A stretch of 44,811 bases of DNA from DYEC01 sp034434695 (GTDB lineage Bacteria; Chloroflexota; Anaerolineae; Anaerolineales; Anaerolineaceae): contig DAOTYY010000041.1 in assembly GCA_034434695.1 (NCBI GenBank), positions 1-44,811 on the forward strand, written 5' to 3'. Positions 23,967 to 32,483 of this stretch are shown here, piece by piece (the first letter of the stretch is position 1; each line of letters begins with the position of its first letter). Under the pieces are notes generated by a model. The model was not told the origin of the DNA and searched no databases. It saw only the letters and a list, made by a program, of their open reading frames with translations. A program made the position numbers and the translations under genes.

Positions 23967-24965
23967 ATGGAAAACGACGTCATTTTGATTGGTCTTGCGG
24001 GTGTTCTGGCTTCGGCTGCGCCAGTGATTTTTGCAACCATTGGTGAAACCTTTGCTGAACGCTCGGGTGTCGTCAACCTGTCTGTTAATGGAACGATGCT
24101 GTTAACAGCGATGGCTGGTTTCGTGGCGGCTGTTTTGACCAAAAACGTGGTGATCGGGTTTCTGGTTGGGATGGTAGTGGGCGCGCTGGTGGCGCTGCTG
24201 GTGGCTTTTTCCAGTATCACGCTTAAGCTTTCGCAGGTTGCGGTTGGATATGTATTGACAATGACCTGCCGCGATCTGGCGTATTTTCTGGGAAATCCTT
24301 ACGTTGGGATGGAAGGGGTACGGATTAATGTGGTACCCATTCCTGTATTGAGTGACATTCCCATCCTTGGTACGTTGCTCTTCAAGCAAGACATCATGAC
24401 CTATCTGAGTTTTATTTTGATTGTGGTTGCTTACATCTGGATTTTCAAAACACGACCGGGTATGATGTTACAGGGCGTTGGCGAGCGCCCGGCGGCGGCG
24501 CATAACCGCGGCGCGAATGTAAACCGCCTGCGCTATATCTATACTGTGCTGGGCGGTGCGCTGGTGGGGATTTCTGGACCGATGTATTCACTCAGCGTCA
24601 AAGCGGGCTGGCAGGGCACCATTTCCGGGCTGGATGGGATCGGTTGGATCGTTCTGGCGATCACGATTTTTGGCGCCTGGAATCCGCTGCGGGCGGCGTT
24701 TGGAGCGTATCTATTTGCCCTTTTGCAGTGGCTGGGGCTGGTGTTGCAGCCAGTCTTGACGGGTATTCCTTCGCAGGTGTTGCAGGCGGCGCCGTTCCCG
24801 TTGATGATTCTGACCTTGTTGTTTGTCAATATTGGTGATGCCGAATGGGTAGATCGAGTGCTGGCTCAGCTTCCAGAAGCGACACGCAGGACAATTGTGC
24901 GTGTCTTTCGTGCATTACGTTCTCAGCCGCCTGCCGCATTGGGAACACCATTTGAAAGACAGTAG
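23967..24965 (+). CDS. ABC transporter permease 2 (BMP/nucleoside type)
   Basis: The second membrane subunit, 332 residues with about 9-10 helices. It opens with the family pattern ATIGETFAERSGVVNLSVNG, and later has GVGERPAAAHNRGANVNRLRY (coupling helix) and GISGPMYSL. ATG at 23967 is 13 bases after the permease 1 stop, with AAGG ahead. It is the last transporter gene; a 94-base gap with a short CGATC/GATCG dyad separates it from the threonine-synthase-like gene. Confidence 0.9.
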   Translation: MENDVILIGLAGVLASAAPVIFATIGETFAERSGVVNLSVNGTMLLTAMAGFVAAVLTKNVVIGFLVGMVVGALVALLVAFSSITLKLSQVAVGYVLTMTCRDLAYFLGNPYVGMEGVRINVVPIPVLSDIPILGTLLFKQDIMTYLSFILIVVAYIWIFKTRPGMMLQGVGERPAAAHNRGANVNRLRYIYTVLGGALVGISGPMYSLSVKAGWQGTISGLDGIGWIVLAITIFGAWNPLRAAFGAYLFALLQWLGLVLQPVLTGIPSQVLQAAPFPLMILTLLFVNIGDAEWVDRVLAQLPEATRRTIVRVFRALRSQPPAALGTPFERQ

Positions 24966-25059
24966 GCGTCCGTCCAACTGCTCGATCTTAGGATCGTGTT
25001 TGGTGAACGCAGACAAAATTTGAGTGAGAGATACATAAAAGTGAGGTGAGAAGAATACA

Positions 25060-26307
25060 ATGTCAGGAAATTTTTTGGGATATAAGTGTTCGTTGTGTGG
25101 ACATGAGTATGGTCCAAATGAGGTGACCTACACTTGTCCGGCAGATGGCGGTAATCTTGATGTTGTGCTGGATTATGAAGCAATACGCAAGAAGTACCGC
25201 ATTGAAGATGTGACTAGCCGAACGGATTTCTCGCTCTGGCGTTATTTGCCGTTATTGCCAGTGAGCGACCCGGGTGGTGAGGGTACCCCTTTGCGCGCCG
25301 CGGGCTGGACGCCAACTTTTACTCCAACTGTGCTAGCCAAAGAATTGGGTTTGAAACAGCTCTGGGTGAAGGATGATGGACGCAACCCGACGGCTTCATT
25401 CAAGGACCGCGCCAGCTCGGTGGTTGTGGCACGGGCGCGTCAGATTGGTGCGGAGGTCGTGGTGACTGCTTCGACCGGCAATGCCGGCGCGGCGCTGGCA
25501 GGTATGGCGGCGGCAGTCAATCATAAGGCGGTGATCTTTGCACCCCGCACGGCGCCGCAGGCGAAAATTGCTCAGTTGCTGATTTTCAACGCGCAGGTGA
25601 TTTTGGTGGATGGCAACTATGACTCTGCCTTCGATTTGACCATTCAGGCTTCGCAGGAATTTGGTTGGTATTGCCGCAACACAGGTTATAACCCCTTCAC
25701 GGCTGAAGGGAAGAAAACTGCCGCGCTGGAAATCTGGGAAACCGTTTTGTTGAATCTGAAGGGTGACCGCCCGCTGACGGTCTTTATCCCGGTGGGCGAT
25801 GGCAATATCATCTCTGGGATTCATAAAGGTTTTAAAGACCTGAAACAATTGGGCTGGCTGGAACAGATGCCGCGTATCATCGGCGTACAGTCGGAAAAAT
25901 CTGCAGCAGTAGCAAATGCTTTCTTTGCTGGAACGGAAACCATCACCCCGGTCAATGCCACCACGATTGCGGACAGCATCTCGGTTGATTTACCGCGCGA
26001 TGGCGTGCGCGCGGTGCGGGCAGCTACGCAAACCGGCGGGGCGTATTTGACCGTCAGCGACGAGGATATCATCAAGGCGATTGCGCCGCTGGGTCGCGTG
26101 GGTATCTTTGCCGAGCCTGCTGGAGCAACGGCTTATGCGGGTTTGCTCAAGGCATTGCAAACCGGTCTGGTTCAGGCAGAGGATCCTGTTCTGGTGCTGA
26201 ACACTGGCAGCGGGTTGAAAGATATTCGCGCCGCTATGCAGGCGGTGAAGGAAGCGCCGGTCATTGAGCCAACGATGGCGGCTTTGAAGAAGCATTTGAA
26301 CGTTTAG
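25060..26307 (+). CDS. thrC: threonine-synthase-like PLP enzyme
   Basis: A fold-type II PLP enzyme of 415 residues laid out like short-form threonine synthases: an N-terminal zinc-ribbon-like segment (Cys10, Cys13, Cys26; the fourth position reads Asp-Gly instead of Cys-Gly), EGTPL, the Schiff-base Lys115 in NPTASFKDR, the phosphate loop STGNAGAALAG, VGDGNIISGIHKG and a C-terminal NTGSGLKD. Threonine synthase makes threonine from phosphohomoserine. No other threonine genes are nearby, and the place next to a purine importer and carbamoyl-handling genes suggests it may instead act as an ammonia-lyase on a diamino- or hydroxyamino acid. The enzyme fold is certain, the substrate is not. Confidence 0.75.
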   Translation: MSGNFLGYKCSLCGHEYGPNEVTYTCPADGGNLDVVLDYEAIRKKYRIEDVTSRTDFSLWRYLPLLPVSDPGGEGTPLRAAGWTPTFTPTVLAKELGLKQLWVKDDGRNPTASFKDRASSVVVARARQIGAEVVVTASTGNAGAALAGMAAAVNHKAVIFAPRTAPQAKIAQLLIFNAQVILVDGNYDSAFDLTIQASQEFGWYCRNTGYNPFTAEGKKTAALEIWETVLLNLKGDRPLTVFIPVGDGNIISGIHKGFKDLKQLGWLEQMPRIIGVQSEKSAAVANAFFAGTETITPVNATTIADSISVDLPRDGVRAVRAATQTGGAYLTVSDEDIIKAIAPLGRVGIFAEPAGATAYAGLLKALQTGLVQAEDPVLVLNTGSGLKDIRAAMQAVKEAPVIEPTMAALKKHLNV

Positions 26308-26317
26308 GGACAAGAAA

Positions 26318-27283
26318 ATGACTCACAAAGAGTCGGACGTCCAGGAACCACTGATCTCAGTTGTGGCGCCGGTTTTCAATGAGATTGAAAGCCTGGAGGC
26401 GTTCTATCAGCGCGTTTGTCAGGTGATGCAATCCAGCGGCGAAAGCTGGGAGCTGGTTTTGGTGGACGATGGCTCTCATGATGGCTCAACGGAGCTGATC
26501 CGCCGTCTGGCTACGGAAGATCCGCATGTGCGCCCGGTCATTTTTGCGCGTAATTTTGGTCATCAAATTGCGGTGACTGCCGGGTTGGATTACAGCCGTG
26601 GACAGGCGGTGGTGATCATTGATGCTGATTTGCAAGACCCTCCCGAAGTGATCCTTGAATTGCTCGGCAAATGGCGTGAGGGGTATCAGGTGGTTTATGC
26701 AGTGCGTGCAGAGCGCGAGGGCGAAACCTTGTTCAAAAAAGCCACCGCAGCGTTGTTTTACCGCTTGATCTATCGCATCACGGATGTCAAGATACCGTTA
26801 GATACTGGCGATTTCCGCTTGTTGGATCGCAAGGTGGTGGACGTGATGAGGCAAATGCGCGAGCGGCATCGTTTTCTGCGCGGCATGTCCGCATGGGTGG
26901 GGTTCAAGCAAATTGGTTTGCCGTACCGTCGGGCTGCGCGTTTTGCCGGGGTGACCAAATACCCTTTTCGCAAGATGCTCAGGCTGGCGTTGAATGCCAT
27001 CACGGGATTTTCTTATTTTCCCCTCCAATTGGCGACCTATTTAGGGTTTATTTCTGCCGGCTTGAGCATTCTGGCAATCCCTGTAGTCGTGGTTCTGCGT
27101 CTGGCGGGAAGCCGGGCGTTCTTCGGTCAGGCTACCACATTGATTGCCGTATTGTTCTTGGGTGGAGTTCAGTTGATCTCTCTAGGTATTCTGGGAGAAT
27201 ATGTTGGAAGAGTGTATGACGAAGTCAAAGGGCGGCCGCTGTATGTAACCAGCGAGACGCCAGAAGATTTTGAAAAACCATAG
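26318..27283 (+). CDS. GT2 glycosyltransferase, DPM1/GtrB type
   Basis: A polyprenyl-phosphate sugar transferase of 321 residues. The GT-A domain shows PVFNEIESLEAFYQRV, VDDGSHDGS and the metal motif DADLQDPPE (about 105-113); GDFRLLDRKVV and MRERHRFLRGMSAW follow. Two C-terminal hydrophobic helices (about 235-258 and 265-290) anchor it in the membrane. It would make a lipid-linked sugar, a typical donor for GT-C enzymes such as the 669-residue membrane protein encoded 9 kb upstream. It starts 10 bases after the thrC-like stop, so it is co-transcribed with the catabolic genes despite its different function. Confidence 0.87.
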   Translation: MTHKESDVQEPLISVVAPVFNEIESLEAFYQRVCQVMQSSGESWELVLVDDGSHDGSTELIRRLATEDPHVRPVIFARNFGHQIAVTAGLDYSRGQAVVIIDADLQDPPEVILELLGKWREGYQVVYAVRAEREGETLFKKATAALFYRLIYRITDVKIPLDTGDFRLLDRKVVDVMRQMRERHRFLRGMSAWVGFKQIGLPYRRAARFAGVTKYPFRKMLRLALNAITGFSYFPLQLATYLGFISAGLSILAIPVVVVLRLAGSRAFFGQATTLIAVLFLGGVQLISLGILGEYVGRVYDEVKGRPLYVTSETPEDFEKP

Positions 27284-27312
27284 ATTCTAAATTTATAAGG
27301 AGTAAGTTAAAG

Positions 27313-28791
27313 ATGGCAAAGATAGATTTAACAGTTTATTCAGATCGTCTTGAACGGGCGGTCAAGCGCTCTCGCGAGCGTAATATCATTATCCCAACTT
27401 TTGCCCAACAAAAGGATCCAACCTTGATTCCGGCAAAGATCAAGGAAGAGCTTAAGGGTATCGGTCTGTGGGATGTTCATCCGCGCAACCTGTTCCGTAT
27501 TACATGGAAGAATGAACCGGTTGCCAAAGGCGGTGGATTCGGCAAGGTCAATTACTGGGAACTGCCAAGCAGCCTGACCGGTGTAGATGCCCGCATCATT
27601 GTGCTGGTTGGCAAGTGGTTTCCCACTGGCGCGCACAAGGTAGGTGCAGCATTTGGATGTCTGGTGCCTCGTCTGGTAACGGGTCAATTTGACCCCACCA
27701 CGCAAAAAGCGGTCTGGCCCTCTACGGGTAACTACTGCCGCGGCGGCGCCTATGATTCGGCGCTGCTGGGTTGCCAATCCATTGCTATCCTGCCTGAAGG
27801 GATGAGCAAAGAGCGCTTCGAGTGGTTATCAAAGATTGCCGGCGAAGTGATTGCTACGCCCGGCAGCGAGTCCAATGTGAAGGAAATCTTTGACAAATGC
27901 TGGGAACTGCGCCGCTCCGGCGAGGATTTGATGATCTTCAATCAGTTTGAGGAATTTGGTAATTATCTCTGGCATTATGACGTTACCGGACATGCGATGG
28001 AAGAAGTGCTGCATGAGGTGTTGGGTCCGCGTGATGAATACCGCGGCGTGGCTTCTAACACCGGTTCGGCTGGTACGATTGGCTGTGGTGATTATCTTAA
28101 GCAGCGCTTCCCGACCAGCAAGATCATCGCCAGCGAAGCGCTGCAATGCCCAACCCTGCTCAATAATGGCTTTGGTGCTCATCGTATCGAGGGAATCGGC
28201 GATAAACACGTGCCGTGGATTCACAATGTTAAGAATACCGATGTTGTCACAGCCATTGACGATAACTCGGTCGTTAACATTATGCGCCTGTTCAATGAAC
28301 CGGTAGGACGCGAATACCTGTTGCAGCGTGGTGTGCCTGCGGATGTGGTCAATCAGCTTGACTTGATGGGCTTTTCAGGCATTGCCAATATGCTTTCGGC
28401 GATTAAGTTCGCTAAATACTATGAGCTGGGCAGTCATGATGTGGTGCTGACCGTGCTAACCGATTCGATGGAGCTGTACGCTACCCGTATTGAAGAATAC
28501 CGTGAGACTTTTGGACCCTTTACAGCTGCAGATGCTGCCGCTGCTTTTGCTCGTGACCTGCATGGTGAAAGCACGGATCACATGATTGAACTCACCTATG
28601 CGGAGCGAAAGCGCGTTCACAATCTGAAGTATTACACTTGGGTAGAACAACAGGGTAAGACCTACGAAGAGATTCAGGCGCAATGGTATGACCCGGATTA
28701 TTGGCTGGAGTTCCAGAGCCAATTGCCTGAGTTTGACAAGCTGATCAATCAGTTCAATGATGCAGTAGGTTTGCTGAAAAATTATCAGTAA
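27313..28791 (+). CDS. fold-type II PLP enzyme, beta-subunit-like, substrate unknown
   Basis: A 492-residue enzyme of the tryptophan-synthase-beta/cysteine-synthase superfamily. The Schiff-base lysine is Lys109 in FPTGAHKVGAAFG; the cofactor/substrate loop is STGNYCRGGAYD; a glycine loop NTGSAGTIGCGDYLK binds the cofactor phosphate; LTDSMELYATR lies near the end of the fold. An extra C-terminal part (about 400-492) rich in Tyr, Trp and acidic residues has no counterpart in cysteine synthase. It resembles proteins labelled only as PLP-dependent subunit beta. YgeX-type diaminopropionate lyase is not a close match by motif. It is the last gene of the run, before a strong terminator; I infer a lyase step on the purine-derived skeleton. 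Confidence 0.7.
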   Translation: MAKIDLTVYSDRLERAVKRSRERNIIIPTFAQQKDPTLIPAKIKEELKGIGLWDVHPRNLFRITWKNEPVAKGGGFGKVNYWELPSSLTGVDARIIVLVGKWFPTGAHKVGAAFGCLVPRLVTGQFDPTTQKAVWPSTGNYCRGGAYDSALLGCQSIAILPEGMSKERFEWLSKIAGEVIATPGSESNVKEIFDKCWELRRSGEDLMIFNQFEEFGNYLWHYDVTGHAMEEVLHEVLGPRDEYRGVASNTGSAGTIGCGDYLKQRFPTSKIIASEALQCPTLLNNGFGAHRIEGIGDKHVPWIHNVKNTDVVTAIDDNSVVNIMRLFNEPVGREYLLQRGVPADVVNQLDLMGFSGIANMLSAIKFAKYYELGSHDVVLTVLTDSMELYATRIEEYRETFGPFTAADAAAAFARDLHGESTDHMIELTYAERKRVHNLKYYTWVEQQGKTYEEIQAQWYDPDYWLEFQSQLPEFDKLINQFNDAVGLLKNYQ

Positions 28792-28822
28792 ACACTGATT
28801 GGTGATTTAGATTTAAGAGATG

Positions 28823-28858
28823 AAGGGCTGTCTAATTTTCAGACAGCCCTTCTTTTTT
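28823..28858 (+). terminator. intrinsic terminator closing the plus-strand run
   Basis: AAGGGCTGTCT (28823-28833) pairs perfectly with 28841-28851 around a 7-base loop and is followed by C and six T. It lies between the convergent PLP and xdh genes; on the minus strand the T-run is missing. Confidence 0.9.
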
Positions 28859-28859
28859 G

Positions 28860-31115
28860 TTATTTCTCCTTAATAATCATTTCCGGCCGGATTGGAATGG
28901 CTTTAACCCGCACGCCACTGGCATCATATATGGCATTGGCAACAGCGGAGGCGACGGGCGTCAATCCCATTTCACCAATACCTTTAGCACCATGGGGACC
29001 GCTTTCCTCCGGGACTTCTAAAAATATGACCTTGATAACAGGGGGCATATCCATAATGGTAGGCAGCAGGTACTCAGTCAGATTATCCACCCACGTTCCA
29101 TCCGGTTTGAGTTTCATTTCTTCTAAAAGAGCGTAACCCAATCCCATTGAGATTGCCCCTTCAACCTGTCCTTCCAGCGTGGCACGGTTGATGATTTTAC
29201 CTACGTCATGGATGGCAACGATTTCTTTGGGTTCAACTGTACCTAATTCTACATCCACTTCCACACGTATAACATGCGCACCAAAACAGAAGAGAACGTG
29301 CGGCATCCCAATCGGCAGATGGTCGGGCGTTTCCGGGCCGTATGGGAAGCTGAACACAGCCTGACGTTTAAGGATTTGTCCATTTTCTGCCAGCCGGCTG
29401 GTGATTTCACTTGCCGGAATGGGAGCAAGATCAGGTCGGTCTTGACGAATGATGTGACCCTTTTCGTAATGCAGCAATGCGGGTTCAATATCCAACAGTC
29501 TGGCAGCCTCTTTAATCAACGCCTGAATAAGCTGGCGTGATGCCGTCATTGCCGCGTTGCCAACCGAGTAGGTCATCCGGGAGGCGCAACTCACTCCGCC
29601 ATCGGGTACCTGCGATGTATCCAGCAGGGCAATCTCAATCTGGTTCAGGCTCAAACCAAGCGCATCAGCGGTGATCTGCGCTGCAACGGTCATCAAGCCC
29701 TGACCGAGTTCCGGTGCACCCAGATACAGGCGCACTCTGCCATCAGGCAACCATTCCAGCGCGTGGGCGCTGTCATCCGGAACGCGGTATCCCAACCCCA
29801 TAGTCTGAACAGACAACGAAAGCCCAACTCCGCTGACCTTGCCCGGCGCAGGAGGAATATTCTTCAAACGCCAATATTCCTTTTCAGCAACATCCAGACT
29901 TAGCTGCAAACTCTCCGCTTGATTAATGCGCACGCGCGTATATGAGCGGTCACCCGGGCGCCAGATGTTCTTGCGGCGCAGCTCGATAGGATGTATGCCA
30001 AGTTTGCCGGCGGCAATATCCATCAGGCTTTCAGTGCCGAAGTTGGCTTGTGGTGCACCAAAACCGCGCATGGCGCCTGCAATAGGCGAATTGGTGTAAA
30101 CCACATACGTATCTACGCGTACATTGGGCACTTTGTAGGGTCCACCGAGCACCTCGCTGTGCAGTTGACCGACTGCGGGTCCGTAAGAAGCATAGGCGCC
30201 GGTGTCCAGATATGAGGTGATTTGCATGGCGACCAGAGTTCCATCTTTTTTGAAACCGGCTTTGTAATGCACTTGTCCAGAGTGGCGCTTGGGATGGGCA
30301 AGTAACGATTCCTCACGAGTATTTACCAGCCGGACGGTGGTTTTGGTTTTCCATGCAGCCAGCGCGGCTAGGATTGCCAGGCTGGAATCTTCTTTACCGC
30401 CGAATGCGCCGCCGACAGTTGCTACCCGCACAATAACTTTCTCTTCTGGTAGAGCGAGCGCCTGACAGATCAGATGCCGATCATGGAATGGTTTTTGTGA
30501 GCTGACCCAGACAGTCAGGCTGCCGTCCGGGTTCCATTGTGCCTGTGCGGCTTCTGGCTCCAGATAGCCCGGGTAAATGCGGGGCACATGGAAGGTTTCT
30601 TCAAGGATCATGTCCGCTTGTTGAAAACCAGCTTGGGTATCACCATCCTGTACCTCGATGTGCGACACCAGATTCCCGGAGGCGTGAACGCGCGGTGCCC
30701 CTTCTTCTAGCGCCTGCACGGGATCGAAAACCGGTACCAACGGCTGATACTCCACTTCTACCGCTTTGCCGCCCTGTTCAGCTATGTGCTTGCTGATGGC
30801 AACGACAATGGCTATCGGTTCGCCCACCAACCGCACCTTCTCCCATGCCAGTACTGGACGGTCGGGGATAATATCGCCCACCATTTTTTCGCCAGGCACG
30901 TCTTCAATGGTGATTACGTCCAGCACTCCTTCCATTTGCAAGGTTTTGAAAGGGTCAATGCGTCGAATGCTGGCATGAGGATGGGGGCTACGCACGATGT
31001 AGCCAAAGTGAACATCTTCAAGCGAGAAATCGGCAACATACTCTGCCTGGCCGGTGACTTTCGGCCAAGCGTCAACGCGAATTTCAGGTTTGCCAATCAA
31101 TGTATTTTCACTCAT
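28860..31115 (-). CDS. xdhA: molybdenum hydroxylase, molybdopterin-binding subunit (xanthine dehydrogenase type)
   Basis: The catalytic subunit of a xanthine-dehydrogenase-family enzyme, 751 residues. Visible sites are GGAFGGKEDSS (molybdopterin contact), RGFGAPQANFGTESLMD, APELGQGLMTV and the catalytic glutamate in GAKGIGEMGL near the C-terminus. The family hydroxylates purines or other N-heterocycles; adenine deaminase two genes upstream suggests hypoxanthine and xanthine. It begins at ATG 31115, overlapping the FeS subunit by 8 bases; the longer frame to 31217 is only the antisense-frame shadow of that gene. E. coli XdhA naming is used. Nicotinate or aldehyde substrates cannot be excluded. 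Confidence 0.9.
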   Translation of the reverse strand: MSENTLIGKPEIRVDAWPKVTGQAEYVADFSLEDVHFGYIVRSPHPHASIRRIDPFKTLQMEGVLDVITIEDVPGEKMVGDIIPDRPVLAWEKVRLVGEPIAIVVAISKHIAEQGGKAVEVEYQPLVPVFDPVQALEEGAPRVHASGNLVSHIEVQDGDTQAGFQQADMILEETFHVPRIYPGYLEPEAAQAQWNPDGSLTVWVSSQKPFHDRHLICQALALPEEKVIVRVATVGGAFGGKEDSSLAILAALAAWKTKTTVRLVNTREESLLAHPKRHSGQVHYKAGFKKDGTLVAMQITSYLDTGAYASYGPAVGQLHSEVLGGPYKVPNVRVDTYVVYTNSPIAGAMRGFGAPQANFGTESLMDIAAGKLGIHPIELRRKNIWRPGDRSYTRVRINQAESLQLSLDVAEKEYWRLKNIPPAPGKVSGVGLSLSVQTMGLGYRVPDDSAHALEWLPDGRVRLYLGAPELGQGLMTVAAQITADALGLSLNQIEIALLDTSQVPDGGVSCASRMTYSVGNAAMTASRQLIQALIKEAARLLDIEPALLHYEKGHIIRQDRPDLAPIPASEITSRLAENGQILKRQAVFSFPYGPETPDHLPIGMPHVLFCFGAHVIRVEVDVELGTVEPKEIVAIHDVGKIINRATLEGQVEGAISMGLGYALLEEMKLKPDGTWVDNLTEYLLPTIMDMPPVIKVIFLEVPEESGPHGAKGIGEMGLTPVASAVANAIYDASGVRVKAIPIRPEMIIKEK

Positions 31116-31584
31116 GATGAAGCTCCTTTGCGGCTTCCTGAACCGCCTCAATGATCTTGGTGTAGCCCGTACAGCGGCACAGATTGCCCGCCAGCGCCAT
31201 GCGGATTTGTTCTTCATCTGGATCGGGATTTTGATCGAGCAGTGCTTTTGCAGCCATCAATACTCCTGGTGTGCAAAAACCGCATTGAACGGCGCCCTTT
31301 TCGACAAAAGCCTTTTGGAGTGGATGCGGCGCACCAGTTTTATGCAACCCCTCGACGGTTTCAATCGAATGTCCATCGGCGCTGCCAATCAGTACCAGGC
31401 ACGAATTAACCGCCTTGCCGTCCATCAAGACAGTACAAGCGCCGCATTCTCCCGAACTGCAGCCATCTTTGGCGGCGGTCAACCTCAGGTCTTCGCGCAG
31501 CACTTCAAGCAGGGTGCGGTTAGGCGGGGTCTCAAGTTGGTATTTTTTGCCATTAACTTTCAGGGATACTTGGATCAGTTGCAT
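31108..31584 (-). CDS. xdhC: molybdenum hydroxylase, [2Fe-2S] subunit
   Basis: The electron-transfer subunit, 158 residues, with two [2Fe-2S] domains. The plant-ferredoxin-like domain has CSSGECGACTVLMDGKAVNSC (about 43-63), and the helical domain has QCGFCTPG and LCRCTGY. Electrons pass from the molybdenum centre through these clusters to FAD. ATG at 31584 was chosen because homology begins there; the frame extends upstream into unlike sequence. It overlaps the Mo subunit gene by 8 bases and lies 4 bases after the FAD subunit gene. The name follows the E. coli XdhABC order and should not be confused with the XdhC maturation factor. Confidence 0.95.
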   Translation of the reverse strand: MQLIQVSLKVNGKKYQLETPPNRTLLEVLREDLRLTAAKDGCSSGECGACTVLMDGKAVNSCLVLIGSADGHSIETVEGLHKTGAPHPLQKAFVEKGAVQCGFCTPGVLMAAKALLDQNPDPDEEQIRMALAGNLCRCTGYTKIIEAVQEAAKELHHE

Positions 31585-31588
31585 TAGA

Positions 31589-32449
31589 TTACTCCTGAAG
31601 TAAAGTGTAAGCAGATTCGAGAGCGCGGCGGGTGAGGATGCTGGCGACATGATAGCGATATTCTCGTGTCCCGCGCACATCATCAATGGGTGTAATTGCT
31701 TTTCTTGTCTGAAAAGCAGCTTCCTGCCACAGCGCGGTAGATGGCTCTTTACCCAGAAGGAACGTTTCCGCATCCGGACAACGTACTGCAGTTGGTGACA
31801 CTGCCCCAAGCGCAATGCGCGCTAGAGCAATTTTACCGTTGATGTCCAGTGTTAACAATACGGACACACTGGCAATGGAGATGGTCATCCCCTGGCGGGC
31901 ACCCAGTTTCATAAAGACGCTCCCGAAGGGTGGGTTGACCTTCTTATAGGAAATCTGCCGGATACATTCATCTGCCTTGAGAGTCGTTTTTCCAGGCCCA
32001 GCCAGAAACTCGTGTAAGGGTACTTGTCGCTGACCGTTCTGGCTGGTCAGGTGAACCATGGCATCCAGTGTCAGCAGCGGGGGCAATGAATCGGCGGCAG
32101 GTGAGGCATTACCAAGGTTGCCGCCCAGTGTGCCACGGTTGCGGGTCATTGGCGCACCAACCATTGCCGCCGCCTGTGTGAGTGCCGGTGCGGTTTTCTG
32201 AATCAGCGGACTTTCTAGGAGTTCGCTCCAGGTCGTCAGGGCGCCAATCAGGACTTCCTCTTTGTTTTCCTGGATATAGCGAAGGTCAGGAATGTGACTG
32301 ATGTCAATCAATAAAGAGGGACTTTGTTTTGTATTGCGTATCTGTGGCAGCATGTCTGTCCCGCCAGCGATAATCTTCCCGGCAGTGGCATGTAGCAACT
32401 GATGTAATTCTGTCATTGTGCGTGGGGCAAAATAGTCAAATGATTGCAT
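31589..32449 (-). CDS. xdhB: molybdenum hydroxylase, FAD-binding subunit
   Basis: A 286-residue flavoprotein of the CO-dehydrogenase/XDH medium-chain type. It shows FAPRTMTELHQLL, the FAD loop AGGTDMLPQIR (about 30-40), the second loop TRNRGTLGGNLGNASPAADS (about 104-123) and the C-terminal DDVRGTREYR. It hands electrons to NAD+ or another acceptor. The start at ATG 32449 has AGGAAAGG 9 bases ahead; a longer frame would overlap the adenine deaminase gene. It follows ade by 34 bases. Confidence 0.93.
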   Translation of the reverse strand: MQSFDYFAPRTMTELHQLLHATAGKIIAGGTDMLPQIRNTKQSPSLLIDISHIPDLRYIQENKEEVLIGALTTWSELLESPLIQKTAPALTQAAAMVGAPMTRNRGTLGGNLGNASPAADSLPPLLTLDAMVHLTSQNGQRQVPLHEFLAGPGKTTLKADECIRQISYKKVNPPFGSVFMKLGARQGMTISIASVSVLLTLDINGKIALARIALGAVSPTAVRCPDAETFLLGKEPSTALWQEAAFQTRKAITPIDDVRGTREYRYHVASILTRRALESAYTLLQE

Positions 32450-32483
32450 GTGGATAACCTTTCCTAATGTTTTTCTTATCTTG

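Noticed and set aside
31116..31217. N-terminal extension of the molybdenum subunit
   Set aside because: The extra 34 residues are a frame-shifted reading of the FeS gene; family homology begins at ATG 31115.
31054..31587. Plus-strand frame of 177 codons opposite the FeS subunit
   Set aside because: The minus strand encodes an unmistakable two-cluster FeS protein; the plus frame has no recognisable features.
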